A DNA stretch of 64,000 bases, taken from NCBI GenBank assembly GCA_003049465.1, contig PYSS01000083.1, forward strand, positions 116,746 to 180,745, in the 5' to 3' direction. A model generated the notes under the pieces. The model worked only from the letters and a program-made list of their open reading frames with translations, was not told the origin of the DNA and ran no database searches. This document shows, in pieces, positions 35,592 through 46,682 of this stretch. The translations under genes and the position numbers were made by a program. Each line of letters starts with the position of its first letter. Position 1 is the stretch's first letter. Source of the stretch: Magnaporthiopsis rhizophila (Eukaryota; Ascomycota; Sordariomycetes; Magnaporthales; Magnaporthaceae).

Positions 35592-37868
35592 TCTGTCTTT
35601 ACTCTGTCTTCGTTTTCTTCCTCCTCACATCCTGGCAATCCCCATCTCGGTATGGAAGTTTTCTTTTACCTAATTTATATTAAAAAAAAATCTAATATTT
35701 TTTATTTGCCGCGCGGAAAACCAGGGACACGCCGAGCTTCTATCCATGCCGCTCTCCACGCCAACCAAACTTTGGCTCCATTTCCCCATTCCCCCAGATT
35801 GGGATATGTGCGAGCCGCATGGGAGAGATTTGGATATATCCACACCGTATGCGATAGGCTTGTGGGAGTTGTGCTGTTTCCAAAATCAGCCTCTGGGCAT
35901 GACCGACGCTCGCTATCAGACCATGTGATCACTTGGGCTCTGTGTTGAGACGGCTGGCTGTCCGTCTGGTAGCGTGCGAGCCCGGCCAAGCGGATCGGCA
36001 TGAGCCCAACAGCCCAACCTCTTGCTGGTGGATCGTATATCCAGGATATCACAACCCTTGCTTTCACGGCCTGATGCGAGTGGACAGAACACAGGTGCTA
36101 AGCTCAGGATGGAAGTTTCTAGGCTGTGCATTATTGGCCGAATTGGGATCTGGTTGGTCCCTTGTCTCCGCGGCGCCATCCGCAAAGAATCCCTTTCCTC
36201 CGAACGACGCTTGCAGCCAAAAAGGCAATGAAAATTAAAAATAAACAAATGCAACTGTGGCGTGGCAGGGGCAAAAGATTTGCATTTCACTTCACCGAAA
36301 AAAGTTGTTCCGCTTCGACCTCTCTCCACCCACGCGCCAAATACATATATCTCGCGTCATATTTACTAAGCAACTGGGCAACCATTAACTGATAACCATT
36401 GCCAAGGGGAAGAAAGTCAAGTGGAAGCTTGCAGAGCATCATGGATGGCCCCAATGGGGTTTTGTGTCGGTCTCGAGGCTCGGCAAGTGCTGTGGCTCGA
36501 GTCACTGGCTGGTATCACATTGGCAGGCTAATCTGGTGGAAACGCCCTTTTTCCGGCATTTCGACTCCATATGCTACCACCTCGGGGGCTGATCGAGGTC
36601 GCGACGAGATGCGACGTCGGTGGAGGGTAAGCTTAGGAACGCGACCCATTGGAACTGCACCCATAGAGGGGCAACAAAACAGAACCGCCCAGGCAACCCG
36701 GCCGTTCCACCACCCCGCAGATGCGCCGATGCGGGTGCCCGTTCCCGTGTGGTAGCGCAAACTGCACTCCATCATCATCACAACTGCATAGGTTGGTGGT
36801 AGCTTTGCGATTGCTCCTGCAGGGTCCCTTGGCACGACCGCGCGCCTCACTTGGATGCCGGCGTTCCCTCCCGCGTCCGAGCCACAGCTTGCCCCCCCCT
36901 TTTTTTTTTCTTTCTTTCTTTACTTTTTTTATTCCATTGTTTCTTCTTTGTTTTTCGCCCCGATTCCCTCGGGGTACTTTTCCTAGGCGGACGAGCCATG
37001 TCGTTTTATCCCATCTCCTGCGCCTCGGCGATCTGCAATCTCCGTCAGCCTCGTCACGGCCAAGAGGACTGGCGGCATCATCGCCATCATCATCATCTTG
37101 CATGCGTCGATCACTTACCGACGAGGCGACCAACCCCCACCCCCAAGCTGATGGGCTGAGATCTCTTGTTTGGCCGCTTTACTCCGCCCACACCCCCTAG
37201 GTGCCTGTACCTAGGATTGGTTAGGTATTTTTTTAACCCCTTCGTCCTGGCGGCCAATTCCTTCATCCCCATTCCATCCTTCGGCCCATTGATCTTTTTT
37301 TTCTTTTCCCCTCTTTGTTTTATTTTTGGAGACACGGCGCGACCGCAGGTCCACATAATTGATTGAATTCCAAAGCCCGTCGGGACATCCGTGGGCATTG
37401 AGCACATATCACTTTCTCGACGGCCCCGAAATCATTGGATAGGTCAGATCCAATAGGTCATGCGAGGCTGCGTGTGTACCACCCCAAGATCGGTAAGCCT
37501 CCCGGGCTTCAACGCGAACCACCTGCTCGCCGAGCCCGGCCTGGCCCGGCCCGAGCCCTGTACAGTTGGTGTGGGTCAGTACTGCAAGGCCCCAGGAATG
37601 CGCTGTGCTCCATTGCCTCGCTTGGTCTTCATCCAGGGCATGACGCATTCCGGGTCAACGCAGTGGTGTCTTTGGCAGTCTTGGCGCATCACTCAGCGTG
37701 CATCCAATCCGATAAGGTTGCGCATCACCGGGCTCCCGCGGCTCCCTTAACCGTCCGTGTATATCCTCTGCCCAAGGAGACGCCGAGTTTCATGACTGCA
37801 TTGGCCGCTGGCGCGCCTCTCTGTTTTGTTGTCTGGGTAGGTCAAGGGCCCTTTTTTTCCTTCTCTCT

Positions 37869-37871
<3 letters not shown>

Positions 37872-37917
<46 letters not shown>
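37872..37917. repeat. T46 homopolymer
   Basis: Uninterrupted T-run, preceded by a short CT repeat. Confidence 0.95.
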
Positions 37918-38554
37918 CTTTCTTCTGCCTCCTCTTTTCCTCCAGCGGAACTTGCCGTCCGAGGAGAAAGAAGCACCCAAGCCGTCGTTTGGTGGGCATG
38001 AAAAAGAGCGCCCGGGCTACGTTGCATGTAATATCAGAAACGTTGCCATTACCCTCTGGCTCGGAAACTAGGCCGAGGAGGGTAGTGCCAGAGGAGGCTC
38101 GAGGACGGTCCCGGCAGTTGTCAGGTGATCGTTCTCGGGCCCAGCATTGAATGGGTCACCGAGACTTGCCTATCGATCAGTTCCGGGGCCGGGTGAAATT
38201 GGGGCGGCAATCCACCTCGGCAATCTCCTCTGTTGTTTTTTTTTTCCTTTTACCTTTTGGTTGCTGGTGCTTCTCGCTTTAACTTTCGTCGCCTCGCTTT
38301 CAGGTCCCAACTCAGATGAAAACTAGGATGGCAGCCCAAGAGTCAGCCACATTGACCTGAAACGGCATGATGCCGCGCAGCCCCTTCCGCCCGAAACTTG
38401 CTCTGGGCTAACCTAATCACCCCAGCTTCTGGAAAACAACCGGCCTGCACGCACCTCGGGCCGTTTAGACCTTCTTTTTAGCCAGGTGTGCAAGCCCTCG
38501 TGGCCATAGAGGGATCATCCCCTTCATCTTGGTGTGCCAGGGTTGGAATCTCGG

Positions 38555-38574
38555 TTTTTTTTTTTTTTTTTTTT
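38555..38574. repeat. T20 homopolymer
   Basis: T-run in the gene-free stretch. Confidence 0.9.
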
Positions 38575-40418
38575 GGTTCTCCGTCGCAAGACGAGGCTTT
38601 AATCCATTTTCTTTTCCTTGCTTTGACGTCTCTGACCACACCCTATCAGGGTTAGATCAGTCGGGGCCGCCGGTTGTCGCAAAGGATTCCAGGTTTCGCG
38701 ACGCGCAGACTGCGCCCATCCCATAAGCGGCAAACTAATGGGTTGGCTACCACCATGGGGAGCGTGCCCGCCCTGCCCGTATCGGCTATGCCCAACGGGT
38801 GCTGGTCGCCGTTGTTCGTGCATGGGTTCGGTAAAGCATGGAAGGCAAGAGAAAAAAAAGCCACTCATCATGCTCTGGATTCTAAAACCATGACCTTGTT
38901 CCTAGTCATGTCACCGTGATGAGGCGGTGCAGAAAGCAAGGGAAGGGAAAGGAAAACAAAGTCCGGACAAAGGTCCAGCCTCTCTCTCTCTCTCTGCCCA
39001 GGGAATGACGCAATGACAATGCTGATTGGTAGCCCTCGACCGCGTGATGATAAAGTCTATGTCGGAGACTGACAACGCGTACTCGGCGCTTCCGAAATTG
39101 ATTGGCTTGGATGTGCCGGACCATGGCTGTCCGACGCAAGGAGAAAGACAAAAAAAAAGGAGGGGATTACATAATATCGAGATCTTGGGTTTCCGGGAGA
39201 TACGCATTGCGAGTGGCGTCTTTAGCGGTGAATTTCTCTGATGATGCATGCTATCTGGGTATTCCGTGAATATCGAGTTAATATTCTTAGCGAAATCACA
39301 GAGCCGCTATGTTGACACCGGCGTTCCGGAAGAGAGCAAGAGCCGATCAATAAAGCAGAGTCCGATATCCCCAGTATCCAAGTGCCCAGCTCTCTTTGCA
39401 AGGATGGGGACACATACGGGCCGCCTTGCCGAAGCCCCCGGGCTGGTGAGGATCCCTTGTCTTTGTCAAGGAAGAAAAACAACGTCGATACGACCCAAGC
39501 ACGTTGTCGACAGTCTCCAACGTCCAACTCATGACACGCACAGCTGTCAGCTGGGCCGGCCGTCATTCCCCTCATCCCTGTAGGCGAGCCGGAAAATAAA
39601 AAAAAAAACAAGACACGGTAAACCCTCCCCGGGAAGCTCGGCGTGGTGGGGGAGACCATGCGATCGCCGTCGAGATCCGGAGTTGCGCTGCATGCTGTCG
39701 AGTCACCATGTGCGAGGGAGTCGTGACCAGTCCGACGTCAGTCAAATGGCTTTAAAGTGAGTTCCTGCCTAGGTAGGTCCCTACACTCTAGCGCCCTAAA
39801 AGTCATGCGGCTCTCGTTGTGGGAAACTCTACGAGAGAGACTTTTATATATGTCTAGGTGGCTTTTCGGAAAGCCGGGACCGGAGGTCACGGGGCGATCC
39901 CCGACGACGGCTAAACCTGTATATATATACTACGGGCAGTCACGACCAGATAGACGGGAATTCTCTCCTTTCTCCTTCGCGCACCAACAAGCTCCGCTTC
40001 AAGGAGTCTTATGCGACTTGTGCTTTTATATACCTGACCCTCAATGTTGAGCCTTGGACTTATGTAACCTGCTTATATGAGGGGATTATTCCTGCGGGAA
40101 TCCTGCTTTGTCGTACATGGGAATGGTACAAGCTCTCTCGGTTCCGCCACGGCGCCGGGAGGGGCGGGGTCACCAGGAGAGCGCCACTGGCGTTTACAGT
40201 CCTGTGACTCCCACCTCGTACACGCGAATCGGACTCTCTGCTGATGCGGCCGAGGCATTGAGGGTTGCCGGCGCCTGCCTGACACATCTTACCTCGCGAG
40301 TGCGTAGCCAGTACCAACGAGCCCACCGACGAACGGTCTACTACAAATAGACCTCACATCGACTGCGTGGTAGCAGCATGGGACACGGCCGCGGCAAGTA
40401 AATGTGATAGTATACGTT

Positions 40419-41451
40419 TTAACGCTTGACCCATGCAGGCATCTTCCGGGCCTTGACGTGACCAGGCTTCTTCCTCTCCACCATTCTGGGATCGCGGGTG
40501 ACGCAGCCGGCTACGGGCAGGAAGGAGCTGGGTCAGTATGGGTAGCTGGAGCATCACGGTCGAGGCATCCAATCACAATAGGAGCCACAAGATGCCGCAT
40601 CTCGACTCACCTCGCCTGAGCACAGGCTTGAGCGCGGGTTCGTGGGCCATGAGGGCATGGGAGACCCCTAGCGTGAGAGCCTCGGCCTGGCCGGTGGTGC
40701 CGCCGCCGGAGACGTGGGCCCAGATGCTGTACTTGTCCATGCGCTCGGTGGCCTTGAGGGGCCAGATGACGCTCTCGCGGTCGTGGACGCGGCCGAAGAC
40801 CTGGGTCATGGGCTTGCCGTTGATCAGGACCTCGCCCGTGCCCTCGACGAGGTAGACGCGCGCCGAGGCCTCCTTCCTCCGGCCCACGCCCAGCGACCGG
40901 CCGAACTTGTCGATGTGTGCGGGCCTGCGCTCGTTCTTGTGCGGCGTGATGTCCCGCATGAACGGGACCAGGGCTTTCCTGAGGCCGTCCGACTTGAGCC
41001 TGCTATCGATCTTGTGCAGATGCTTCACCATCTTGATGCAGTCGGCGTAGTCGGACGCCCGGACGGGCTCGCCGCAGGCGGCTTTGTAGTCCTCCAGCTT
41101 CTTCCACGTCACGGGCTCAACGTTGACCATATCGAGGGGGAGGTGTTTCAGTCTCCTGAAGTAATCGGTTATCCGCACGTAGTCGTCGTTGAACTGGCTC
41201 ATTCGGGAGAAGTACGAGGGCGAGACGGGCACCGGCCGCGCGTGGCGAACCGTGGTCGCGGCCTGCATTGCGGTTGACAGCTGGGCAGTAGAATCTGACG
41301 GGTACCTGCCAGAGACGGTCGACTGGGCCCTGCCGGCGACGGCTCTCGGCGCGATGCTGAGCGCTTGCAGGCGGTGCCGTAATGACCGCAATGGTGTGCA
41401 TTGTGTGCCGGCGCCGCGGGCAAGGCCCAGGGCTTGCCCGAGGGTCTTCAT
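40419..41451 (-). CDS. MRPS9: Mitochondrial small ribosomal subunit protein uS9m
   Basis: Exons 41451-40611 and 40510-40419 give 310 residues. The N-terminus (about 1-65) is Arg/Ser/Ala-rich with no acidic residues, a mitochondrial targeting sequence. The uS9 fold is clear: FGRSLGVGRRKEASARVYLVEGTGEVLING, VSGGGTTGQAEALTLGVSHAL, then LRRAGCVTRDPRMVERKKPG and the C-terminal KARKMPAWVKR, whose Lys-Arg end reaches the P-site tRNA in ribosomes. The single intron interrupts the last conserved block and splicing restores it exactly. It is divergent from the EF-1 gamma gene across 405 bp. Confidence 0.95.
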
Positions 41452-41856
41452 ATCTGTGATTCGCGGGGTGAGCCCCTACCAAGACATCGCCGTCGGTGGT
41501 GCAATTTGTCGTCGATGGTGCGGTCCGTCCTCCGGCTTCGCTTCGAGGCTGGAGATTTTTGCCAGCCGCCCTGCACGGCTGAACATGGAAGATGCGCCCC
41601 ACGACGTTGGTTGCTTGCGAGCCACAGTTAGCCGTTGTTTTGTGGCTGAAGCCACGCGCTGGGCAAGCTTGTCATTTCCCAGCCCCACCTAACAACCACC
41701 TACCCCTCCATTGATGCACAGACGTAAGCCAGAGTATATATTTTTTTCTCCCTCAACCTCGGAAGGTTCCTTGCCTGCTTCCACCGAGAACACACCTCAA
41801 TCATCTGCGGGCTTTTTTTCCTCTCCCACCACAGTCAGGTCGCAAACACCGCAGCC
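41452..41856. promoter_or_regulatory. Bidirectional promoter, uS9m / EF-1 gamma
   Basis: 405 bp between two head-to-head translation genes. A TATATA element at 41735-41740 lies about 120 bp before the EF-1 gamma ATG and is followed by a CT-rich leader, typical of strongly expressed fungal genes. Confidence 0.6.
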
Positions 41857-43522
41857 ATGGCGTTCGGAAAGCTCTACACCTACACGGTAAGCTTTCTTTT
41901 CTCACGCGCTGCCCTTTATCCTCGCGCGCATCCGCGCCATTCTGTCGTGGCCTCGACCAAAATGCTGACCTGCGCTCCAGCACAACCCCCGCTCGACGGC
42001 CATCCTCGCGGTTGCGAAGGCCAACGACAAGGAGCTTGAGGTTGTCGAGACTGACCCGGCAAGCCCGCCGGCGGACTATCTTACCTTCAACAAGCTGTCC
42101 AAGGTCCCTACCTTCGTTGGCAGCGATGGCTACGTTCTGTCCGAGTGCATCGCCATCGCCATCTACGGTACGTTGCGTCGGACTTTTTTTTTTTTTTTTT
42201 GCTGCATGACCAACCGACCCGACCCCCATCCGAGGTGACTCACTTGGCGCGTCGTTCCCCTCCACAATGTGATGATCTAGACAACCATTTAACAGTTATC
42301 CCTGGCTGAATAACTATGCGTGTTGATTTACTCTAACATCTGACTATTGCTCTTCTTTCTCACTTTTTACCTTTGCCCTCACAATCACCTCCTTGGCGAT
42401 ACTGTACTGACCGGCACTGAAGTGACCTCCCAGAACGAGAAGACCACCCTCCTCGGCAAGACCAAGCAGGAGTAAGTTGCTACCATCCCTTCAGCCATAC
42501 ATCCACCCACCACACCGTGATCACCGCAGCTAATAAATCAACACAGCTATGCCTCGATCCTCAAGTGGATGTCTTTCTTCAACTCTGAGGTCCTCCCCCC
42601 AATGGGTGCCTGGTACAGGCCTCTCCTGGGCAAGGACACCTACAACAAGAAGGCTATTGACGAGACTTCCAAGAAGACCCTCAAGGCCATCTCGGTTGTC
42701 GAGGAGCACCTGAGGGACAACACCTTCCTGGTTGGCGAGCGCATCACCCTGTCCGACCTGTTCGCTGTTGGCATCATCGCTCGCGGCTACGAGTTCTTCT
42801 TCGACAAGAAGTGGCGCGAGGAGTACCCCAACACCACCCGGTGGTACACCACCGTCTACCAGCAGCCCATCTACTCGGCCGTTGCTCCCCCGCTGGAGCT
42901 CCTCGACACCCCCAAGCTGACCAACACCGCCCCCAAGAAGGCTGAGCAGCCCAAGAAGGAAGCCGCCAAGCCCAAGGCTGCTCCTGCTCCGGCTGAGGGC
43001 AACGATGAGGAGGAGGAAGAGAAGCCCAAGCCCAAGCCGAAGCACCCCTGCGACCTGCTGCCCAAGCCCTCGGTTCCCATCGACGAGTGGAAGCGCCAGT
43101 ACTCCAACAACCCCGTCCCCGCCGCCATGGAGTGGTTCTGGAAGAACATGAACTTTGACGAGTACTCGCTGTGGAAGGTTGAGTACAAGTACAACGAGGA
43201 GCTCGGCATCCCCTTCATGTCGTGCAACCTGATTGGTGGTTTCGAGCAGCGCCTCGAGGCCTCGCGCAAGTTCCTGATGGGCAGCGCTTCGGTTTACGGC
43301 GATGCCAAGGGCTCCTTCATTCAAGGTGCCTTCGTCATCCGTGGCCAGGACCACGTCCAGGTCTTCGACGTCGCTCCCGACTGGGAGTCGTACACGTTCA
43401 CCAAGCTTGACCCCACCAAGGAGGAGGACAAGCAGTACGTCCGTGACGAGTGGGAGTGGGAGCGCACTGTCATCCGTGACGGCAAGGAGTACCCCCACTA
43501 CGACGGCAAGGTCTTCAAATAG
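41857..43522 (+). CDS. Translation elongation factor 1 gamma (eEF1B gamma)
   Basis: Exons 41857-41886, 41981-42167, 42423-42471 and 42547-43522 give 413 residues. Residues 1-210 form a glutathione S-transferase-like domain (FGKLYTYTHNPRS, KVPTFVGSDGYVLSECIAIAIYV, ERITLSDLFAVGIIARGYEFFF). A Lys/Pro/Glu linker follows (APAPAEGNDEEEEEKPKPKPKHP), then the conserved EF1G C-terminal domain (DEWKRQYSNN, AMEWFWKNMNFDEYSLWKVEYKYNEEL, ending DGKVFK). It scaffolds the eEF1B nucleotide-exchange complex in the cytosol. Exon 3 is only 49 nt, and the 255-nt intron before it contains a T18 run. Codon use is strongly biased to C-ending codons, fitting high expression. Confidence 0.96.
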
Positions 43523-44433
43523 AGATCACGCTCGACGACTAAACGCAAAAATCAAAACGGATGGGACAAAGGGATATGGGAGGCGATTTTCATTTTTTTT
43601 GGCTGGGAATAATGGCAGGGATGGGAAGCATGGTTCGGTTTGGTGGTAGGCATGGACGGAATGCAAAGCAAGGGTAGGAGCAATGATGGTACGACTGGAC
43701 GGATGGGCATGTTGATGTGACACGGTCCTGTGGTCACTTCATGTATGGCACACAGCACGCATCATTGGGCATCGTGATGGAGCATATCAACCAGCGTAGC
43801 TTTCTCCGTTGAGATGGATACCTTTCGGCGATCAAGCACTGTGAGATCTCTGCATGAGGACTCTAGATGATGTTGCGCCGACTCGGTTCAACGGCGATCT
43901 TTCATGCCGCAGAACAAAAGTTTGTTGTATGCACAATGCGAACGCCTTTCTTTCTTTCTTCTCCTCTCTGCTTCTTATCGTTACGACATGGGAAACAGAA
44001 AAGCAGGCATAGAGCATATTCAAGGAATGGGAACGCAACTCGCGTCACCGGAGTCCAGACTTTTATCTAGGCACAGTGGCTGTTCTCTCTCATGCTGACA
44101 AGCGGACAACAGTACAAGAAGGCAACGGAACGCGAGGGTTTACACAAGGTTAGCATGCGCTGTTTGTGTTGAGCATCTTGATCCAGATTGGCGTGTGCAA
44201 ATCCATCAAACCATCTTTGTTCATAAAGATTCGTTTATTCGTACCCTACGACGAGGACATGGAAGAATGAAAAGGGCTGCCGGGCCAATGAGAAGCACCG
44301 TTTGGGCCGACGAAATATGGTCTGTTGTGTGAGGGTAAGTACCAGTGAAAGGTCGCGACGAATGATGAATAAAAGCACGGGAAAAAAAAAGTAAAGTGCG
44401 ACCTAACCCAAAACCCGCCTCGCCCATCATCAA
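43523..44433. other. Intergenic between convergent genes
   Basis: 0.9 kb holding the 3' ends of EF-1 gamma and the FCP-like phosphatase. No frame with support. Confidence 0.5.
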
Positions 44434-46068
44434 TCACTCAACGCGGAAGGGGTTCGCACGGATATAGGTGCTGACATCGCTCTGGTAGCACAGCTCGTTG
44501 ATGTAGTCGTGGACCCTGGGCAGGACCTCGGGCTCCTCCTTCATGTCGCCGACCCACTCGGGGACGCAGATGAGGTTGTGCGGCTCACTGCGGGCCTTCT
44601 CGATCGAGTCGTCGACCAGGACCGTGTCGCCCTGGCCCCAGCGGGTGCCGGCGGACGCAAAGTCCGGGTGCGAGCGGGCGACGCGGTCGTCGTCCCACAG
44701 GCGCGACAGGCGCTTGTAGACCTGGACGCGGCGGGTGTAGTCGTCTCTGGACAGGCCTAGGTCGTCGCGCGACCAGACGGCGACGAGGCGGTCGCGGCTG
44801 CTGCCGGGGGGCAGGAGGCTGTCGATCATGGAGCCGACGTTTTGGGGGCGGGCCGAGGACCAGACGACGACCCAGAAGCGGGTGGTGATGTAGTCTAAGA
44901 AGGTTTTGGCGTGCGGGCGGGCAACAAAGTGTCGCGGCTGCTTGCGATACGGGCGGAAGAGCAGGGTGCCGTTGAGGTCCAGCACCACCAGCAGAGGGCG
45001 CGGCGAGGCCAGGCGGCTGGTCGTGAAGGAGGCGCGCAGCAGGTAGGCCGGCGACGGCTCGGGGATCCCGCCCGACGACGCCGAGGGCTTGACGATGGGG
45101 TCGCTGTGGCCGGCCTGCTTGAGCCGCCTGGCCTCCTTCTGGGCGGCCCGGTTGGCGGCCTTGCGGAGGGCCTTGGCGCTCTTGCCCTTCTCGGCGGGGA
45201 CGTCGAGGGCCGGATCGTCGGGCTGCGCCGGCTCGTCGAGCCGCGGAGACAGAGGGGCGCCGGCGGACGGCTGCGTGGAGTAGTGCTGTGCCGGCTGCTG
45301 GTTGAGGGGACCGGTCGGGTTGTTGCGGAGGCTCTGGCGAATGTAGTCCTCCAGCGGGAGGCGCGGCGGCGGGGTTGGCGTTGCAAACGTTGACGGCTGG
45401 TTTATGGACGTCCAGAGCGGCTGGTTTACCGGAGTCCAGCCCGGTGGTCCATGGTACGAGGGCATGGCGGCCTGCTGGAACATCTGGGGTGGTTGACCAC
45501 CTGAAGCTGCCCATGGCGTTGCTGGCGCGCCGCCGTTTCCCACGCCGTTAGCGTGGATCATCTGAACCAGCCGGCTGAGGAGGTCGGAGGATGTCGGAAG
45601 CTGAGCAGGATGGGTCGCGCCTTGCGGATTGCCAGACACGTCTGCCGGCCGAGGCGTATCGTGAGGAAGAGCAGCAGCCTGAGAAGATGGCGGAGCATCA
45701 TGAGTCTCAATTGCGCCGTTGCCGCCACGCGCCTGACGTCCGGCCTTCTTGCGGCTCCGACGTTTCGGCCTGGTGTCCGACATGTTCCCTTCTTGGGAAG
45801 GCGTCTCCTCAACTGGGCGACGAAGTGAATCCCGGCAGGGCTTGATGCCAGAGATCTCGACGTCTGTGCCAGGAGCTGAGGATGCGACTGGAGAGGCCGA
45901 ACAGCGTTGCTGCTGCTGCTGCTGCTCCTGGGCTAAGATGGGATGCTGGACCAGTCCAACACGGCGTGCGGTGTGATAGCCTGGATGGAAACTATCAGGG
46001 TAACCGCCAGCTTGTGTCAACCGTCTGAAAAGCGCGGTGAGCTTGGTGGTGGTGCGCTGGGATCTCAT
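44434..46068 (-). CDS. FCP1-like HAD phosphatase domain protein with DxN catalytic motif
   Basis: Single open frame of 544 residues. Residues 1-330 are disordered (Gln, Pro, Ser, Arg); the C-terminal third is an FCP1/NLI-interacting HAD domain. Motif I reads VVLDLNGTLLFRP with Asn366 where most FCP/SCP phosphatases have the second Asp of DxDxT. Motif II is VVVWSSARPQNV and motif III DTVLVDDSIEKAR (about 485), then LICVPEWVG. The first Asp and the distal Asp pair are kept, so phosphoryl transfer might remain but with an altered acid/base. The start is uncertain: ATG at 46068 has T at -3, while ATG at 45786 (MSDTRPKRRSRKKAG) has A at -3. The extra N-terminus is Arg-rich and could be a mitochondrial leader or untranslated. 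Substrate unknown. Confidence 0.82.
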   Translation of the reverse strand: MRSQRTTTKLTALFRRLTQAGGYPDSFHPGYHTARRVGLVQHPILAQEQQQQQQRCSASPVASSAPGTDVEISGIKPCRDSLRRPVEETPSQEGNMSDTRPKRRSRKKAGRQARGGNGAIETHDAPPSSQAAALPHDTPRPADVSGNPQGATHPAQLPTSSDLLSRLVQMIHANGVGNGGAPATPWAASGGQPPQMFQQAAMPSYHGPPGWTPVNQPLWTSINQPSTFATPTPPPRLPLEDYIRQSLRNNPTGPLNQQPAQHYSTQPSAGAPLSPRLDEPAQPDDPALDVPAEKGKSAKALRKAANRAAQKEARRLKQAGHSDPIVKPSASSGGIPEPSPAYLLRASFTTSRLASPRPLLVVLDLNGTLLFRPYRKQPRHFVARPHAKTFLDYITTRFWVVVWSSARPQNVGSMIDSLLPPGSSRDRLVAVWSRDDLGLSRDDYTRRVQVYKRLSRLWDDDRVARSHPDFASAGTRWGQGDTVLVDDSIEKARSEPHNLICVPEWVGDMKEEPEVLPRVHDYINELCYQSDVSTYIRANPFRVE

Positions 46069-46682
46069 ATAGCCCGCTCACCAAGTGACCAGCAAACAAG
46101 GCTAATCAACGACGACAGGTGAGACTGCGGGAGAAGGAAAAAGGTAAAAGGAAAAGGGAAAAAGCAGCCCTGCCTGCGGATTGGAAAAGAATAGAAAATC
46201 GGGTTAGGTGTTTGACGCGTATCGTTGTGATTGATTGGCAGGCTGCAAGGCTAAACGACCAAGCGAACTCTTTTAGGCAGGGCTTGAAATTTGCTGAGGA
46301 AACCCAGACGTGCTGTTGATTGCACCTGGTGCTTTCCCGGCCTCTCACTCCAATGATTAAACCGACTCGGTATGGATATACTTGCGTTTGAGATAAGGTC
46401 AATAGTCGCGGACAACAAAGGCTTTAGCTTTGATTCTCGACAGGGTCTGTTCAATGGATTGTGAGGTTGCAGGAAATTTTGTGAGTTGAGCGTGGGTGTT
46501 GGTGTTGGGCGTGAAGTTTGGGCGCGCGGAAACGAGCCGACCCTGGCCCCACCACTCCTACAAAAAATTCAGACAGCGCCCTACTCACCACGCATACACA
46601 CGGCTGCGGATGACAACTTTTCATTCATCATCACGTTGGTTTCATTTGTCCCTGCCCGCGAGAGGCTTCGCATAGCCATCAA
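46069..46682. promoter_or_regulatory. Divergent promoter region, FCP-like phosphatase / RRP36
   Basis: 614 bp between two head-to-head genes. It includes a purine-rich AAGGAAAA-type stretch near 46135. If the phosphatase starts at 45786 the shared region is 896 bp. No other frame is supported. Confidence 0.5.

Larger units (their letters stand above)
30083..40418. other. 10.3-kb stretch with no supported gene
   Basis: The first kilobase is probably the promoter and leader of the 398-residue gene, and the last few hundred bases are downstream of uS9m. Between them I find only short frames without splice logic or family motifs, long A/T homopolymers (two with N), a TG microsatellite, a TC run and several GGTACC/CCTAGG palindromes. 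Base composition stays moderate, not AT-rich as in RIP-mutated repeats, and no transposon protein fragments were seen. It may hold long UTRs, non-coding RNAs or unrecognised small genes. Confidence 0.5.

Noticed and set aside
42530..43498. 322-codon frame on the minus strand
   Set aside because: Antisense of the EF-1 gamma main exon. It is open because of biased third positions; the protein has no sensible motif.
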